Below, piece by piece: positions 8,805 through 16,770 of a stretch of 64,000 nucleotides of DNA. This DNA comes from an uncultured Oscillospiraceae bacterium (GTDB lineage: Bacteria > Bacillota > Clostridia > Oscillospirales > Oscillospiraceae). The notes beneath the pieces are model-generated. The model was not told the origin of the DNA, did no database searches, and saw only the letters and a list, made by a program, of their open reading frames with translations. Numbering within the stretch: position 1 is the stretch's first letter; every line of letters starts with the position of its first letter. The stretch lies in NCBI GenBank assembly GCA_947632175.1, contig CANROC010000011.1, positions 1 through 64,000 on the forward strand. Reading direction: 5' to 3'. A program made the translations under genes and the position numbers.

Positions 8805-9716
8805 ATGCCCAAATATGTAGTAGAGATTCCCGGAAATGAATATCCTGGGCCGATATGGGAGCAACGGCTTCGTGTGGCGGCTTATTGTCGGGGCAGTACG
8901 GAGCATGAGGAACAGCAGAACAGTCTGGTGAATCAAATTGAGTTTTATACAGATTACATCCAGCAAAATCCCTATTGGCACTTTTTCGCTGTCTACTACG
9001 ACACTGGTTCCGGTTTGCGGGTAAACAACCGGCCGGGGTATCAGCAATTGCTCAGGGACTGCATGAAAAGAAAAATTGACCTGATAATCGTCAAATCTCT
9101 TAGTCGCTTTGGGCGGGACACTGTGGAGACGATTAAACAAATACGGAGGTTAAAAACTATGAATATTGGCGTTTATATCGAGACTGGCGGCATCAATACT
9201 TTGACCGCCAGCAATCTCATCATCGAACAGTTGGCCGCCATCGACCAGGCGGAGAGCTGGTCAAGGAGCAGGGACATCAAGTTTGGTCTCCGGCAGCGTA
9301 TGATGGAAGGCAAAACAATTCTCAATCATACCCGCTTTCTCGGCTACACCAAAGGCCCGGATGGCGTATTGCAAATTGTCCCGGAAGAGGCGGAGATTGT
9401 AAGAAAGATTTTTGACCTGTACGTTCAGGGGAACGGTGTTCGGAAAATCAAGAAGTACCTGGAATCCCACGGCATCAAGACCGTCACTGGCAAATCCGAG
9501 TGGAGTACTTCCACCATTGATCGGATGCTCAGCAACGAGAAGTATGCTGGAGACGTGTTGATGCAGAAGACGTACACGCCAGATTTTCTGACGGGCAAGA
9601 AAGAAAAGAATTGTGGGCAGGTGGAGAAGTACTTGGTGGAAAACGCTCATGAGCTGATCATCGACAGGATAATGTTTGATAGGGTGCAGGAGATGAAGGG
9701 GCATATCAAAAAATAA
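8805..9716 (+). CDS. Short serine recombinase (no zinc ribbon)
   Basis: 303 residues from an ATG after CGGAGGTTTTGCT. The resolvase domain is complete, with YCRGSTEHEEQ (catalytic serine kept, though Gly replaces the usual Val before it) and SLSRFGRDTVET. The recombinase domain continues to DRVQEMKGHIKK and then stops, where full-length relatives carry a zinc ribbon and coiled coil. A neat terminator follows directly, so this may be a fixed short form rather than recent debris. An extended -10 (TGTTATACT at 8761-8769) gives it its own promoter just downstream of tail repeat R1. Activity is uncertain. Confidence 0.82.
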   Translation: MPKYVVEIPGNEYPGPIWEQRLRVAAYCRGSTEHEEQQNSLVNQIEFYTDYIQQNPYWHFFAVYYDTGSGLRVNNRPGYQQLLRDCMKRKIDLIIVKSLSRFGRDTVETIKQIRRLKTMNIGVYIETGGINTLTASNLIIEQLAAIDQAESWSRSRDIKFGLRQRMMEGKTILNHTRFLGYTKGPDGVLQIVPEEAEIVRKIFDLYVQGNGVRKIKKYLESHGIKTVTGKSEWSTSTIDRMLSNEKYAGDVLMQKTYTPDFLTGKKEKNCGQVEKYLVENAHELIIDRIMFDRVQEMKGHIKK

Positions 9717-9738
9717 GAACATCGTTCTTTATTTTTTT
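9715..9738 (+). terminator. Terminator after the short recombinase
   Basis: AAGAAC-ATC-GTTCTT overlaps the stop codon and is followed by TATTTTTTT. Confidence 0.6.
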
Positions 9739-9777
9739 CACCGCCTGTGATACAATGAATTCGTGAGGTGATCATAG

Positions 9778-9981
9778 ATGTCAACGGCTGAGCAGAAAAG
9801 GCGAATCGCCGCCATAAAGACAGCGGATGCCATCAATGCCATTGAGGGCGCACCAATATCTGACTTCGCGAGAAAGCTCTCCAATAGCTGGGCCAGAGGG
9901 GAGCTGACAGACGAGCAGGTGCAGGACGCTCTCTGGCTCTACCATCAGCAGATCGCGGAGCGGGTGAACGGTCATGCCTGA
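9778..9981 (+). CDS. VbhA-like Fic antitoxin
   Basis: A 67-residue helical protein directly before and overlapping a Fic gene by 8 bases. Its middle, ADAINAIEGAPIS followed by a helix ending GELTDEQVQDAL, fits the small class I (VbhA-type) antitoxins that block the ATP site of Fic enzymes with an inhibitory helix containing a Ser/Thr-x3-Glu-Gly/Asn motif. The Glu-Gly pair is present, but the position four before Glu is Ile rather than Ser/Thr. Two-gene architecture is the main support. The start ATG follows GTGAGGTGATCATAG. Confidence 0.75.
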   Translation: MSTAEQKRRIAAIKTADAINAIEGAPISDFARKLSNSWARGELTDEQVQDALWLYHQQIAERVNGHA

Positions 9982-10699
9982 CCCATATCTCTATGACGAT
10001 GTGCCCGTCCTCAAAAACAAGCTGGGCATCAAGGATGACAAGGTCCTGGAGCTGATCGAGGCGGAGCAGTCCCGGCAGAACATGGCCATCCTTTACAAGC
10101 GGGGGTTTGATGATTTCTCTCCTGTAGGGCTGTGCGAGATTCACCGGTTTCTTTTCGGGAAGGTCTACGAGTGGGCCGGACAGTACAGGATCATCAACAT
10201 CGAGAAACGGGAAAAGCTCCTTGCCGGACGCAGCGTGTGGTACAGCAACGATGAGGACATACCGAGGGAGTTGACCGATGCCTTCTGGGACATAAACGCC
10301 CTTAATTGGCCCGTTATGAACCACGATGAGTTTGTGAAAGCTGTGACCGCAGAATTTCCCAAGCTGTGGCGGATACATCCTTTCAGGGAGGGAAACACGC
10401 GGACGGTCGTGATGATGCTCACGTTCTTTGTGGAGCATTACGGCTTTTTTATGGACCAAGAGCTTATGGCCTCCTGCGCCGGGTATGTGAGGGACGCGTT
10501 TGTGATGGCTTCCCTTGACGAGTATTCGGAGTATGAGCATCTGGAAAAGATTTTGTCTGACGCTATATGCGAGGAGCCGATCGAATACTCCGTCGAATCC
10601 TTGGACACGCCGGCCTCTGACGGTGCCGCCAATGATAAATACGCGAAATACCAAAAAGAGAAATACGAATCGCAGCCCCATTATAAGCGCGAGAATTGA
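9974..10699 (+). CDS. Fic-family toxin (probable AMP-transferase)
   Basis: A 241-residue Fic domain protein. The signature HPFREGNTRT (consensus HxFx[D/E]GN[G/K]R) supplies the catalytic histidine and phosphate-binding residues, and the flap region before it (HRFLFGKVYEWAGQYR) is typical. Such enzymes transfer AMP from ATP to target proteins such as gyrase and topoisomerase IV and are kept silent by the small antitoxin encoded just upstream. The Ser/Glu-rich C-terminus after about residue 190 is extra and probably disordered. There is no obvious terminator before tail repeat R2. The pair forms a toxin-antitoxin module within the island. Confidence 0.9.
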   Translation: MPDPYLYDDVPVLKNKLGIKDDKVLELIEAEQSRQNMAILYKRGFDDFSPVGLCEIHRFLFGKVYEWAGQYRIINIEKREKLLAGRSVWYSNDEDIPRELTDAFWDINALNWPVMNHDEFVKAVTAEFPKLWRIHPFREGNTRTVVMMLTFFVEHYGFFMDQELMASCAGYVRDAFVMASLDEYSEYEHLEKILSDAICEEPIEYSVESLDTPASDGAANDKYAKYQKEKYESQPHYKREN

Positions 10700-10741
10700 A
10701 TTGATCTCGCTCCTCTAACGATTGTACACGATGAAAAGTCC

Positions 10742-10796
10742 AAATTCCTTGCGCCGCAAGGCTTTTTGGAAATAGGATTTTTAACCACTTACTCCA
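10742..10796 (+). repeat. Tail repeat R2 (solo copy, no permease)
   Basis: Same 55-base block as R1, starting 42 bases after the Fic stop. Here the palindrome is perfect (CCTTGCG-C-CGCAAGG) before CTTTTT and TAGGATTTTTAACCACTTA. No permease is attached, showing that the tail can occur without that gene. Confidence 0.9.
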
Positions 10797-10802
10797 GACA
10801 AT

Positions 10803-10839
10803 AGCAACCTGTTTTTCATACAACGAAAAACAGGTTGCT
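10803..10839 (+). terminator. Hairpin after R2
   Basis: A perfect 15-bp stem (AGCAACCTGTTTTTC with GAAAAACAGGTTGCT, loop of 7) followed by TTGTTATTTT. Its sequence is unrelated to the other post-tail hairpins. Confidence 0.75.
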
Positions 10840-11020
10840 TTGTTATTTTCACTAATTTTCACCACCCAATTTAGGCAAAATGACAAGGTCGACTACCCGT
10901 GCAACGGTTATTATAGCGGTTTGTGCGGTTATAACCCACATATAAGTATATTTAATATGAATTTACAATTTAAAACACACTTATAAGTAAAATAAAACTT
11001 TATCAGCAAGGGGCTTTAAA

Positions 11021-11650
11021 TTGAAACTTCCATATGGATTTTATTTAAATTCCGATGGCGTTGTGTCCATCAATGAAGAAAAGGCAAATATAGTTCGGTT
11101 GATTTATCGGCAGTACCTCTCCGGCATGAGCTTGGGCGGTATCGCCGATTTGCTTTATTCGGAACACATTCCATCACCCAAGGGGAAAGAACGCTGGACA
11201 CAAGCTGTGATCAGCGGTATTCTGTCAAACTCGAAATACATTGATGCCGTCATACCTTTTGATGACTTCTTTGCCGTACAGTTTGAGAAAGGCAAGCGCA
11301 GTCTCAACGACGAATATACGGGCAAGAGAAAGGCCACCCGGTACAGCTCCCAGAACGTACTGAGCGGCCTTTTGGTTTGTGAAGAATGCGGATGCAACTA
11401 CCGGCGAATCACTCGTCCTTCCGGCGAGGTGGTCTGGCGGTGCGCTAACCGTGTGGAGCATGGGAAGCAGTTTTGTAAGAGTTCACCAACTATTACCGAG
11501 CAGGAAGTAATTACTGCTATATGCAGAACACTGAGAACGGCAGAATTTGATGACCAGAAGGTAAGAAATCAAATCGAAAAAATCGTTGTTGGAGAGAGAG
11601 GTACACTGAACATTGAAATAAGGCATCAGATAATGGCGCAATCTTTTTGA
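11021..11650 (+). CDS. Recombinase-like protein without catalytic domain
   Basis: 209 residues from a TTG start after GCAAGGGG. It starts at the recombinase domain (LPYGFYLNSDGVVSINEEKANIVRLIY), has a zinc ribbon (CEECGCNYRR ... CANRVEHGKQFC) and ends in a short helical and beta region. The resolvase domain with its serine is absent. It repeats the design of the protein at 2934 but is not a copy of it. The AT-rich 180 bases upstream, with two TATAAGTA repeats, show no trace of a resolvase domain. It could be a remnant or a stand-alone DNA-binding factor. Confidence 0.7.
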   Translation: MKLPYGFYLNSDGVVSINEEKANIVRLIYRQYLSGMSLGGIADLLYSEHIPSPKGKERWTQAVISGILSNSKYIDAVIPFDDFFAVQFEKGKRSLNDEYTGKRKATRYSSQNVLSGLLVCEECGCNYRRITRPSGEVVWRCANRVEHGKQFCKSSPTITEQEVITAICRTLRTAEFDDQKVRNQIEKIVVGERGTLNIEIRHQIMAQSF

Positions 11651-11681
11651 TGTCAGTATTCCATTTTTCCGGCTATTCTGT

Positions 11682-11687
11682 TATAAT
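11682..11687 (+). promoter_or_regulatory. Promoter of the KilA-N/NACHT unit
   Basis: TGTTATAAT, an extended -10 with consensus TATAAT, lies 30 bases before the KilA-N start; a weak TTCCAT sits 17 bases upstream as -35. Confidence 0.55.
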
Positions 11688-11717
11688 ATCCCTATATGTA
11701 GATTTGCGAGGGATATT

Positions 11718-12314
11718 ATGACAGCGGAAGAAAAGCGGACTGAGGCTATTTGGACATACATGATATCGAAGGAACGAATCTTTCGCCGTTTAGTGGACAA
11801 GGGCATCGTCAGCCAGGAAAATGTTGATTACTTTTTGGACCTGATGTATGATGACATTGACTTGGACAAGATTCCCGGAGCACGGATTACCCCGTTAGGC
11901 GAAAAAATGCGAAGCCCCGACCCTTGCATGAAGCCATATGTTTCTTTGACGGATATAGCGAAGGAAAAAGGTACAGCCTCTCCTGGTTATCTGATTCAGA
12001 GTTGGCTGCGGAGCAGCAATACGACGGATTACCTGAAATGTTGGGAAAAGAAGAATAATTTGAAGTTCTGGGAAGACAAATGTGACGAGTTGATAAAGAA
12101 AGTCCACTCAACAAGCCTGACATTGACGCCGACGCTATGGATAACCAGCACCAACGCCATAGGCATAAAGACATCCCGCGGCAAAGGTGGAGGGACAAAA
12201 GCGCATCCCGAGATCGCTATGATGTTCAGAGCGTGGTTGTTCCCGGAGTTTATGATGGAACTGGTGAGGTTTTATCGGAACTTTCAACATTCGGATAGCG
12301 AGGGAACAAGTTAA
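11718..12314 (+). CDS. KilA-N domain protein
   Basis: A 198-residue protein with a helical N-terminal 70 residues and a KilA-N domain from about residue 75. Visible parts are YVSLTDIAKEKG with a long helix after it, then TRSGKGGGTKAHPEIAMMFRAWL-type sequence (GGTKAHPEIAMMF) and SPEF-like LFPEFMMELVRF. KilA-N domains bind nucleic acid and occur in phage and virus regulators and in defence loci. The gene sits 39 bases upstream of a large NACHT-type NTPase and under a shared promoter, suggesting a two-gene unit. The start follows GCGAGGGATATT. Function is inferred only at the domain level. Confidence 0.75.
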   Translation: MTAEEKRTEAIWTYMISKERIFRRLVDKGIVSQENVDYFLDLMYDDIDLDKIPGARITPLGEKMRSPDPCMKPYVSLTDIAKEKGTASPGYLIQSWLRSSNTTDYLKCWEKKNNLKFWEDKCDELIKKVHSTSLTLTPTLWITSTNAIGIKTSRGKGGGTKAHPEIAMMFRAWLFPEFMMELVRFYRNFQHSDSEGTS

Positions 12315-12353
12315 GGTTATTAAAGAGCTTTTATGGGAAAGTGAAGGAAAGCC

Positions 12354-14870
12354 ATGAAGAAAATAAGGTTTAATGCCAAGGAGCTTGTCTCTGTAATGGC
12401 GGAAGCAGTTACTTCTGCTTATTTACTCTCAATAGGAGCCTCTCCCGAACAGGCTAAGCTGATTGGGTCATGTATTAGCAGCTTGGCAAAGGGGCTGTCC
12501 TTGTCTGAGCAAAACTCGTCTACTACAATTTTAACCTCAATTGAGAAAACAGTTGTGGATTTGGCCGACAACAGCTCAGTGGAACTACCCGAAAACTGCA
12601 AAGATTTTTTACGCGAAGATGTCCTCTCACCCCAAAAAATCATACAATTTATGTGTCAGCAAGATCCTCGCACTGCCTTAAAAAAGCAAATTATAGATAT
12701 TTGTGAACGTGACCCCGATTGTGATATCGGCACTTTACCGGTAGATGAACTTGTGACGCAGATTATCGAAGCGTTTGATCAGGCTACGCTTAGTAGCCAC
12801 GAACTGGCATCTTACGCAGCCTATTGCATGTTACGTAGCTATCGAGTATCACCAGTTATATATACTGCCAACTTACAGTATGCTTCGAGTTTCACAGAGC
12901 CGCTATTTTTACACAAAAAGGGGAAAAATTCAAGAGTTAATTTACTGAATCTCTTTATTATGCCAAAGTATAAGGTTATAAATGACGGTCACAGCAATGC
13001 ACGAGATGCCGCAAACAATTCTCAAAGTGATTTACAAAAAAGAATTGCAGATTTTCTGAGAAATGATAATTTATCTTTTCTTTTTATCGAAGGTGATGCA
13101 GGGTGTGGCAAAACAACGCTTGCGGCTTGGATGAATTATCATTATTATCAGAATGACGAGGTATCGAACCAACTTTTTGGAGACCGCCCGTTGGTGACGA
13201 TTCGCCTAAGAGATTTAGACAAGAAAGATATCAGTACAAATGCAAGTCTTTCTTCCGCGATCCGTAAGTATATGCACCTGACCTCTTTAGACGAGCTTGA
13301 GCAGTTTTTTCCAAAAGCCATAATGCTTTTGGACGGATTTGACGAATTGTGCATGATTGAAAAAATAAACTTTAATCGTGATGAACTCTTATACGATTTA
13401 CAACGTAAAGGATTACAGGACTTTAATTTTATTATTACGACACGGCCAAAATTTGTTTCCACTAGAATAAATTTGCCAAACATGTATATCTCTCTTCAGC
13501 ATTTCGACGCAGAGCAACGTACCACTTGGCTCAATCAGTATACTTCGATAGAATATTGTTCCCAGCCCATTGATGAAACAATTTGTGAATACATAAAAAG
13601 TATTGGCGACGATACATCGTCGTGTATTTGCGATACTCCCATGACTCTGTATATGCTTGCAGCAAAAAAAGTCCCTTATGACATATTGAACAATAGCTGG
13701 TCACTTTATCATCACATTTTTTACGAGGAATTGAGCGAAACTGAGTATAATAAGATGTTTCCGAATCCTGACCGCAATTATGTTCACGGTATTCACATCT
13801 TGCGCGATGTTTTATATCAGATTAGTGAGGAAATTGCCTATCTGATGTACCAAAGAGGGAATCAGTCTTTCTATCTTTCTGATAAAGAACTTTCGGACAT
13901 TATTATAACCTTGAGCGAACAAATTCCCATATTGAAACAAGCTAATATGAAAGAGATTGCGCAACATTGTTATGCGCTTTGTTGCTACTGGAAAGCAAAC
14001 GCTGACCGTGGTGTGGTGGAATTTCTTCACAACAATATTCGGGATTTTTTCTTGGCCGAAAAGATTTACCGCGAAATGGACAAACTTGCAAATTATGCAA
14101 AACAGGAATGCTGGAATTCGGGGAAATATGCTGTACTTATTGGCAGAAAACTATGCTCCTTATTTCAATATGGCGCTTTGGAGACAAAGGTTTGCGAGTT
14201 TATTTTTTTGCGTGCAGCGTATAATGCGGAAAAGAGCATATTCGATTTTGCCCAATACGGATACCAGAATACAATCATTGGATCAATTATTTCCTTTATG
14301 TCCCGCAACGAATTGTATTCCGATGTAATGTCAAGACATTCCTCATATAATCCTGTGGAACTTATTACTAATATTTTGTCTTGCACTGTCCAGATTTACA
14401 GAAATGTGTACGAGGTGTACTTGAGGGAGAAGGATACGATTCCGTGGTTACCACACAAAGGTCACAATCATTTTCTGGAAACGATTTTTAAACCTGTATT
14501 TTGTCAGGTTCCCGTCACCATATCATATGACCATATGATAACTCTTGGAAGTCGTGGATACTTTCGTAGCATGGATTTTAAAGCGCATGACTTAAGAAAT
14601 ATTGGGTTTCAACACTCACAAATTGAGAAAGCGGATTTTTCTGATGCTATATTATGTGGATGTGATTTTTCGTTTGCAAAATTAGATGGTTCAAACTTTT
14701 CAAATGCGGACATACATTATGCCTCGTTTGAAAATGCCTCTTTGAACCATTGCGATTTGATTGGAGCAGATATTAGGGGTACCGAATTGCCAGATGGATT
14801 TGTGAGTAATGAGCAAGATGAACAAGTTGAGCATTTGAAATCTCTGAATATTCCCGGATTGAAAATATGA
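12354..14870 (+). CDS. NACHT-type NTPase with pentapeptide repeats (candidate defence protein)
   Basis: 838 residues. A helical N-terminal region of about 235 residues precedes a STAND-type NTPase: Walker A GDAGCGKTT at about 247-255, and an extended Walker B MLLDGFDEL at about 324-332 with the small-residue and acidic pattern of NACHT domains. ITTRP follows as sensor. A helical region with LHNNIRDFFLAEKIY (NACHT-associated helical style) leads to a C-terminal beta-helix of pentapeptide repeats (A-D-F/L-S/G, about 740-815). Bacterial NACHT proteins are known antiphage sensors. The pentapeptide tail replaces the usual leucine-rich or TPR sensor. AT-rich composition suggests transfer. Confidence 0.82.
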   Translation: MKKIRFNAKELVSVMAEAVTSAYLLSIGASPEQAKLIGSCISSLAKGLSLSEQNSSTTILTSIEKTVVDLADNSSVELPENCKDFLREDVLSPQKIIQFMCQQDPRTALKKQIIDICERDPDCDIGTLPVDELVTQIIEAFDQATLSSHELASYAAYCMLRSYRVSPVIYTANLQYASSFTEPLFLHKKGKNSRVNLLNLFIMPKYKVINDGHSNARDAANNSQSDLQKRIADFLRNDNLSFLFIEGDAGCGKTTLAAWMNYHYYQNDEVSNQLFGDRPLVTIRLRDLDKKDISTNASLSSAIRKYMHLTSLDELEQFFPKAIMLLDGFDELCMIEKINFNRDELLYDLQRKGLQDFNFIITTRPKFVSTRINLPNMYISLQHFDAEQRTTWLNQYTSIEYCSQPIDETICEYIKSIGDDTSSCICDTPMTLYMLAAKKVPYDILNNSWSLYHHIFYEELSETEYNKMFPNPDRNYVHGIHILRDVLYQISEEIAYLMYQRGNQSFYLSDKELSDIIITLSEQIPILKQANMKEIAQHCYALCCYWKANADRGVVEFLHNNIRDFFLAEKIYREMDKLANYAKQECWNSGKYAVLIGRKLCSLFQYGALETKVCEFIFLRAAYNAEKSIFDFAQYGYQNTIIGSIISFMSRNELYSDVMSRHSSYNPVELITNILSCTVQIYRNVYEVYLREKDTIPWLPHKGHNHFLETIFKPVFCQVPVTISYDHMITLGSRGYFRSMDFKAHDLRNIGFQHSQIEKADFSDAILCGCDFSFAKLDGSNFSNADIHYASFENASLNHCDLIGADIRGTELPDGFVSNEQDEQVEHLKSLNIPGLKI

Positions 14871-14881
14871 TGTTGATTTCG

Positions 14882-14910
14882 TGCTATGCCTAAACTATAG
14901 CATGTTTTTT
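14882..14910 (+). terminator. Terminator after the NACHT gene
   Basis: TGCTAT and ATAGCA form a stem followed by TGTTTTTT, 12 bases after the stop. Confidence 0.7.
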
Positions 14911-15000
14911 GAACGATAGTTATCTCACTTTGTGGCTTGCGCCATATAAGAAGAATGCAAAACATTAGTGATAAATTTGGCATTCTTAGGTTTTCACACG

Positions 15001-15026
15001 CTTTTTAAAAAATAGGATTTTTAACC
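15001..15026 (+). repeat. Tail repeat R3 (partial)
   Basis: Only the 3' half of the tail is present: CTTTTT, AAAAA, then TAGGATTTTTAACC. Compared with R4 it lacks the last 12 bases before the shared downstream block. Confidence 0.7.
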
Positions 15027-15210
15027 TGAATGCGACCCCGTTTTCGAACTTTTTTATCGAAAACGGGATCGCTTCGTTTTGAAAAGTGTTGCGGGAGTAG
15101 GAGAATCAGGAAACGGAAGAAATTGGGTGACTATCAAAACTTCCTATTTTCGCAAACTAAATTTTCGTGAGAAGCGCGGTTTTTAGACAGTGGTTTCTCA
15201 TAAAACTTCA
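15027..15210 (+). repeat. 184-base direct repeat, left copy
   Basis: Begins TGAATGCGACCCCG, includes a 16-bp hairpin (15032-15047 with 15057-15072), and runs to TGGTTTCTCATAA. It is repeated at 16269-16452 with scattered substitutions, so the two copies bracket permease copy 2. Confidence 0.85.
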
Positions 15211-15215
15211 CCCTA

Positions 15216-15263
15216 AAGGTCATGGCAGCCTTTGCAAAGTGGACAAACCTTCTCGCGGCATGA
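15216..15263 (+). pseudogene. 3' fragment of a lytic transglycosylase gene, copy 2
   Basis: Fifteen codons KVMAAFAKWTNLLAA then TGA, nearly identical to the end of the intact enzyme (KVMSAFAKWTSILGA). It marks the left side of permease cassette 2, as the fragment at 7618 does for cassette 1. Confidence 0.75.
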
Positions 15264-15284
15264 CATGATCTTATAAACCAAGAT

Positions 15285-15325
15285 GAGGTCATCCCCAAAA
15301 CGAACGGATGACCTCACTATATTTT
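15285..15325 (+). terminator. Hairpin upstream of permease copy 2
   Basis: GAGGTCATCC pairs with GGATGACCTC, followed by ACTATATTTTT. The same hairpin lies before copy 3 and a decayed form before copy 1. It probably terminated the ancestral upstream transglycosylase gene. Confidence 0.7.
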
Positions 15326-15389
15326 TGAACGGCGGTCTTTCCTTTTCCGAAATTCAGTGATATACTGTCAAAAGAGCGAGGTGTCGGGA

Positions 15390-16196
15390 ATGGAATGGGT
15401 CTGGTACATGATCGCCGCCTTGGGCGCCGGGATTGGGACCGGGCTTGCGGGGCTGTCCGCAGCCACAGTGATGGTGCCGATTTTGATCGTGCTGTGTCCC
15501 TCCTTCTCCGGAGAAACGGGGGTCTACCAGGCCACGGCCATCGCGCTGGCCTCGGACATTCTGGGCTCCGCCGTCACTACCTGGACATACGCGAAGCACA
15601 AAAACATCGACCTCCGGCGCGGATGGATCATGCTGGTGTGCATCCTCGCCATGAGCACCGTGGGCAGCTATGTGGCGTACCTGGCGGGGAACGTGGTGCT
15701 GGGGAGCTTCACGCTTTTTCTCACCTTCTTCATCGGTATTCGCTTCCTTGTAAAGCCCGACACCGGCCGGGAGCGCCAGGCGGCAAAGGGCCAGAGGCTG
15801 GACTGGAAGGGCGTAGCCATCTCCCTCTTTTTCGGGCTGACCATCGGCTTCGGTACGGGCTTCGTGGGCACCGGCGGCGGGATGATGATGCTGGTGGTCT
15901 TCACGGCGTTTTTGGGCATGGAGCTGAAGACGGCGGTGGGCACCAGCACCTTCATCATGACCTTCACGGCCCTGATCGCCTCCGTCAGCCACATCCTCAT
16001 CCACCCGGCCATCGTGCTGGAAAAGTGGGATGTGATGATCCTGTGCATCGCCATAGCCACGATCTCCAGCCTCCTGTCCGCCCGGTTTGCCAACCGGGTC
16101 CCCGCGCGTACCGTGGGACTTGCCACCGGCGCCGTGCTGACGGTCCTCGGCGGAGCGATGCTGGTGCTCAACTACTGGAGCGCGCTCTTTGGCTGA
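15390..16196 (+). CDS. TauE/SafE-family permease, copy 2
   Basis: 268 residues, same length and start as copy 1. Differences are conservative and few (STV for STI, GRERQA for SRERQT, AIA for AVA, GAV for GGV), while many third-codon positions differ. That pattern fits selection for the protein after duplication. The duplicated glycine-rich motifs of the two halves are intact. It is the only gene of its module, bracketed by the 184-base repeats. Substrate is unknown; the family exports sulfite or organosulfonates. Confidence 0.87.
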   Translation: MEWVWYMIAALGAGIGTGLAGLSAATVMVPILIVLCPSFSGETGVYQATAIALASDILGSAVTTWTYAKHKNIDLRRGWIMLVCILAMSTVGSYVAYLAGNVVLGSFTLFLTFFIGIRFLVKPDTGRERQAAKGQRLDWKGVAISLFFGLTIGFGTGFVGTGGGMMMLVVFTAFLGMELKTAVGTSTFIMTFTALIASVSHILIHPAIVLEKWDVMILCIAIATISSLLSARFANRVPARTVGLATGAVLTVLGGAMLVLNYWSALFG

Positions 16197-16211
16197 ATGA
16201 ACCAGAAGCCT

Positions 16212-16266
16212 AAATCCGTTGCGCCGCAAGGCTTTTTGGAAATAGGATTTTTAACCACTTATTCCA
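16212..16266 (+). repeat. Tail repeat R4
   Basis: Full 55-base tail, 15 bases after the permease stop, directly followed by the right copy of the 184-base repeat. Confidence 0.9.
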
Positions 16267-16268
16267 GA

Positions 16269-16452
16269 TGAATGCGACCCCGTTTTCGAACTTTTTTATC
16301 GAAAACGGGATCGCTTCGTTTTGAAAAGTGTTGGGGGAGTAGGAGAATTTAAAAACAGTAGGAATCAAGCGACTATCAAAACTCCCCATTTTCGCAAACT
16401 AAATTTTTGTGATAAGCACGGATTTTAGACAGTGGTTTCTCGTATAATTTCA
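16269..16452 (+). repeat. 184-base direct repeat, right copy
   Basis: Matches 15027-15210, including the long hairpin (16274-16289 with 16299-16314). It follows the complete tail R4. Confidence 0.85.
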
Positions 16453-16488
16453 TGCGCCTTCTCAAAATGTTTTTCCTCAAGGTCCATA

Positions 16489-16542
16489 GAACACAAAGTA
16501 ATTCGCCGGATTCTCCTTGGCAGAGAGTCCGGCGTTTGCATT
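16489..16542 (+). pseudogene. 3' fragment of the catalytic-domain-less recombinase gene
   Basis: The 18 codons EHKVIRRILLGRESGVCI match EQKVVRRILLGRESGVSI near the end of the protein at 2934-3800, and the DNA is nearly identical. No other part of the gene is left, so this is a scar of a lost recombinase copy. Confidence 0.7.
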
Positions 16543-16678
16543 GCGTCACATAAACCCATAGCTCTGCCATGTGGCAAAAAAACTTTAGCTAAAGGCATCG
16601 AGCGAAGCGAGTCACTATAAAGCAGGACTACAACATCAGCGGTGCGGCGGTAATCGGAAATCCAAATATAAGACCAAA

Positions 16679-16730
16679 CGCCCGTTTCCGGCGGCTGGAA
16701 CGTGTCAGCCGTATCGGGGACGGGCGCTTT
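16679..16730. terminator. Hairpin at the 3' end of the LysR gene
   Basis: CGCCCGT pairs with ACGGGCG and an inner CGGCTG with CAGCCG; CTTTATT follows on the plus side and GTTTGG on the minus side. It can end transcription of the minus-strand LysR gene, whose stop is 40 bases away. Confidence 0.6.
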
Positions 16731-16770
16731 ATTCTGAGTGGCTTATATAGAACCATGAAACCATTAAAAC

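Larger units (their letters stand above)
14911..15389. other. Gene-free stretch with repeats and gene debris
   Basis: No credible gene. It holds a short unassigned AT-rich part, a partial tail repeat (15001-15026), a 184-base block repeated at 16269, a transglycosylase 3' fragment, a hairpin and the promoter of permease copy 2 (TGATATACT at about 15358). Confidence 0.75.
16453..16770. other. Gene-free stretch
   Basis: Holds a recombinase 3' fragment (16489-16542) and a bidirectional hairpin (16679-16730); otherwise no coding signal. The part around 16590-16660 shows nothing recognisable. Confidence 0.7.

Noticed and set aside
8805..11650. One recombinase gene split by insertion of the Fic module
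   Set aside because: Both pieces contain the recombinase domain, so they are not two halves of one protein.
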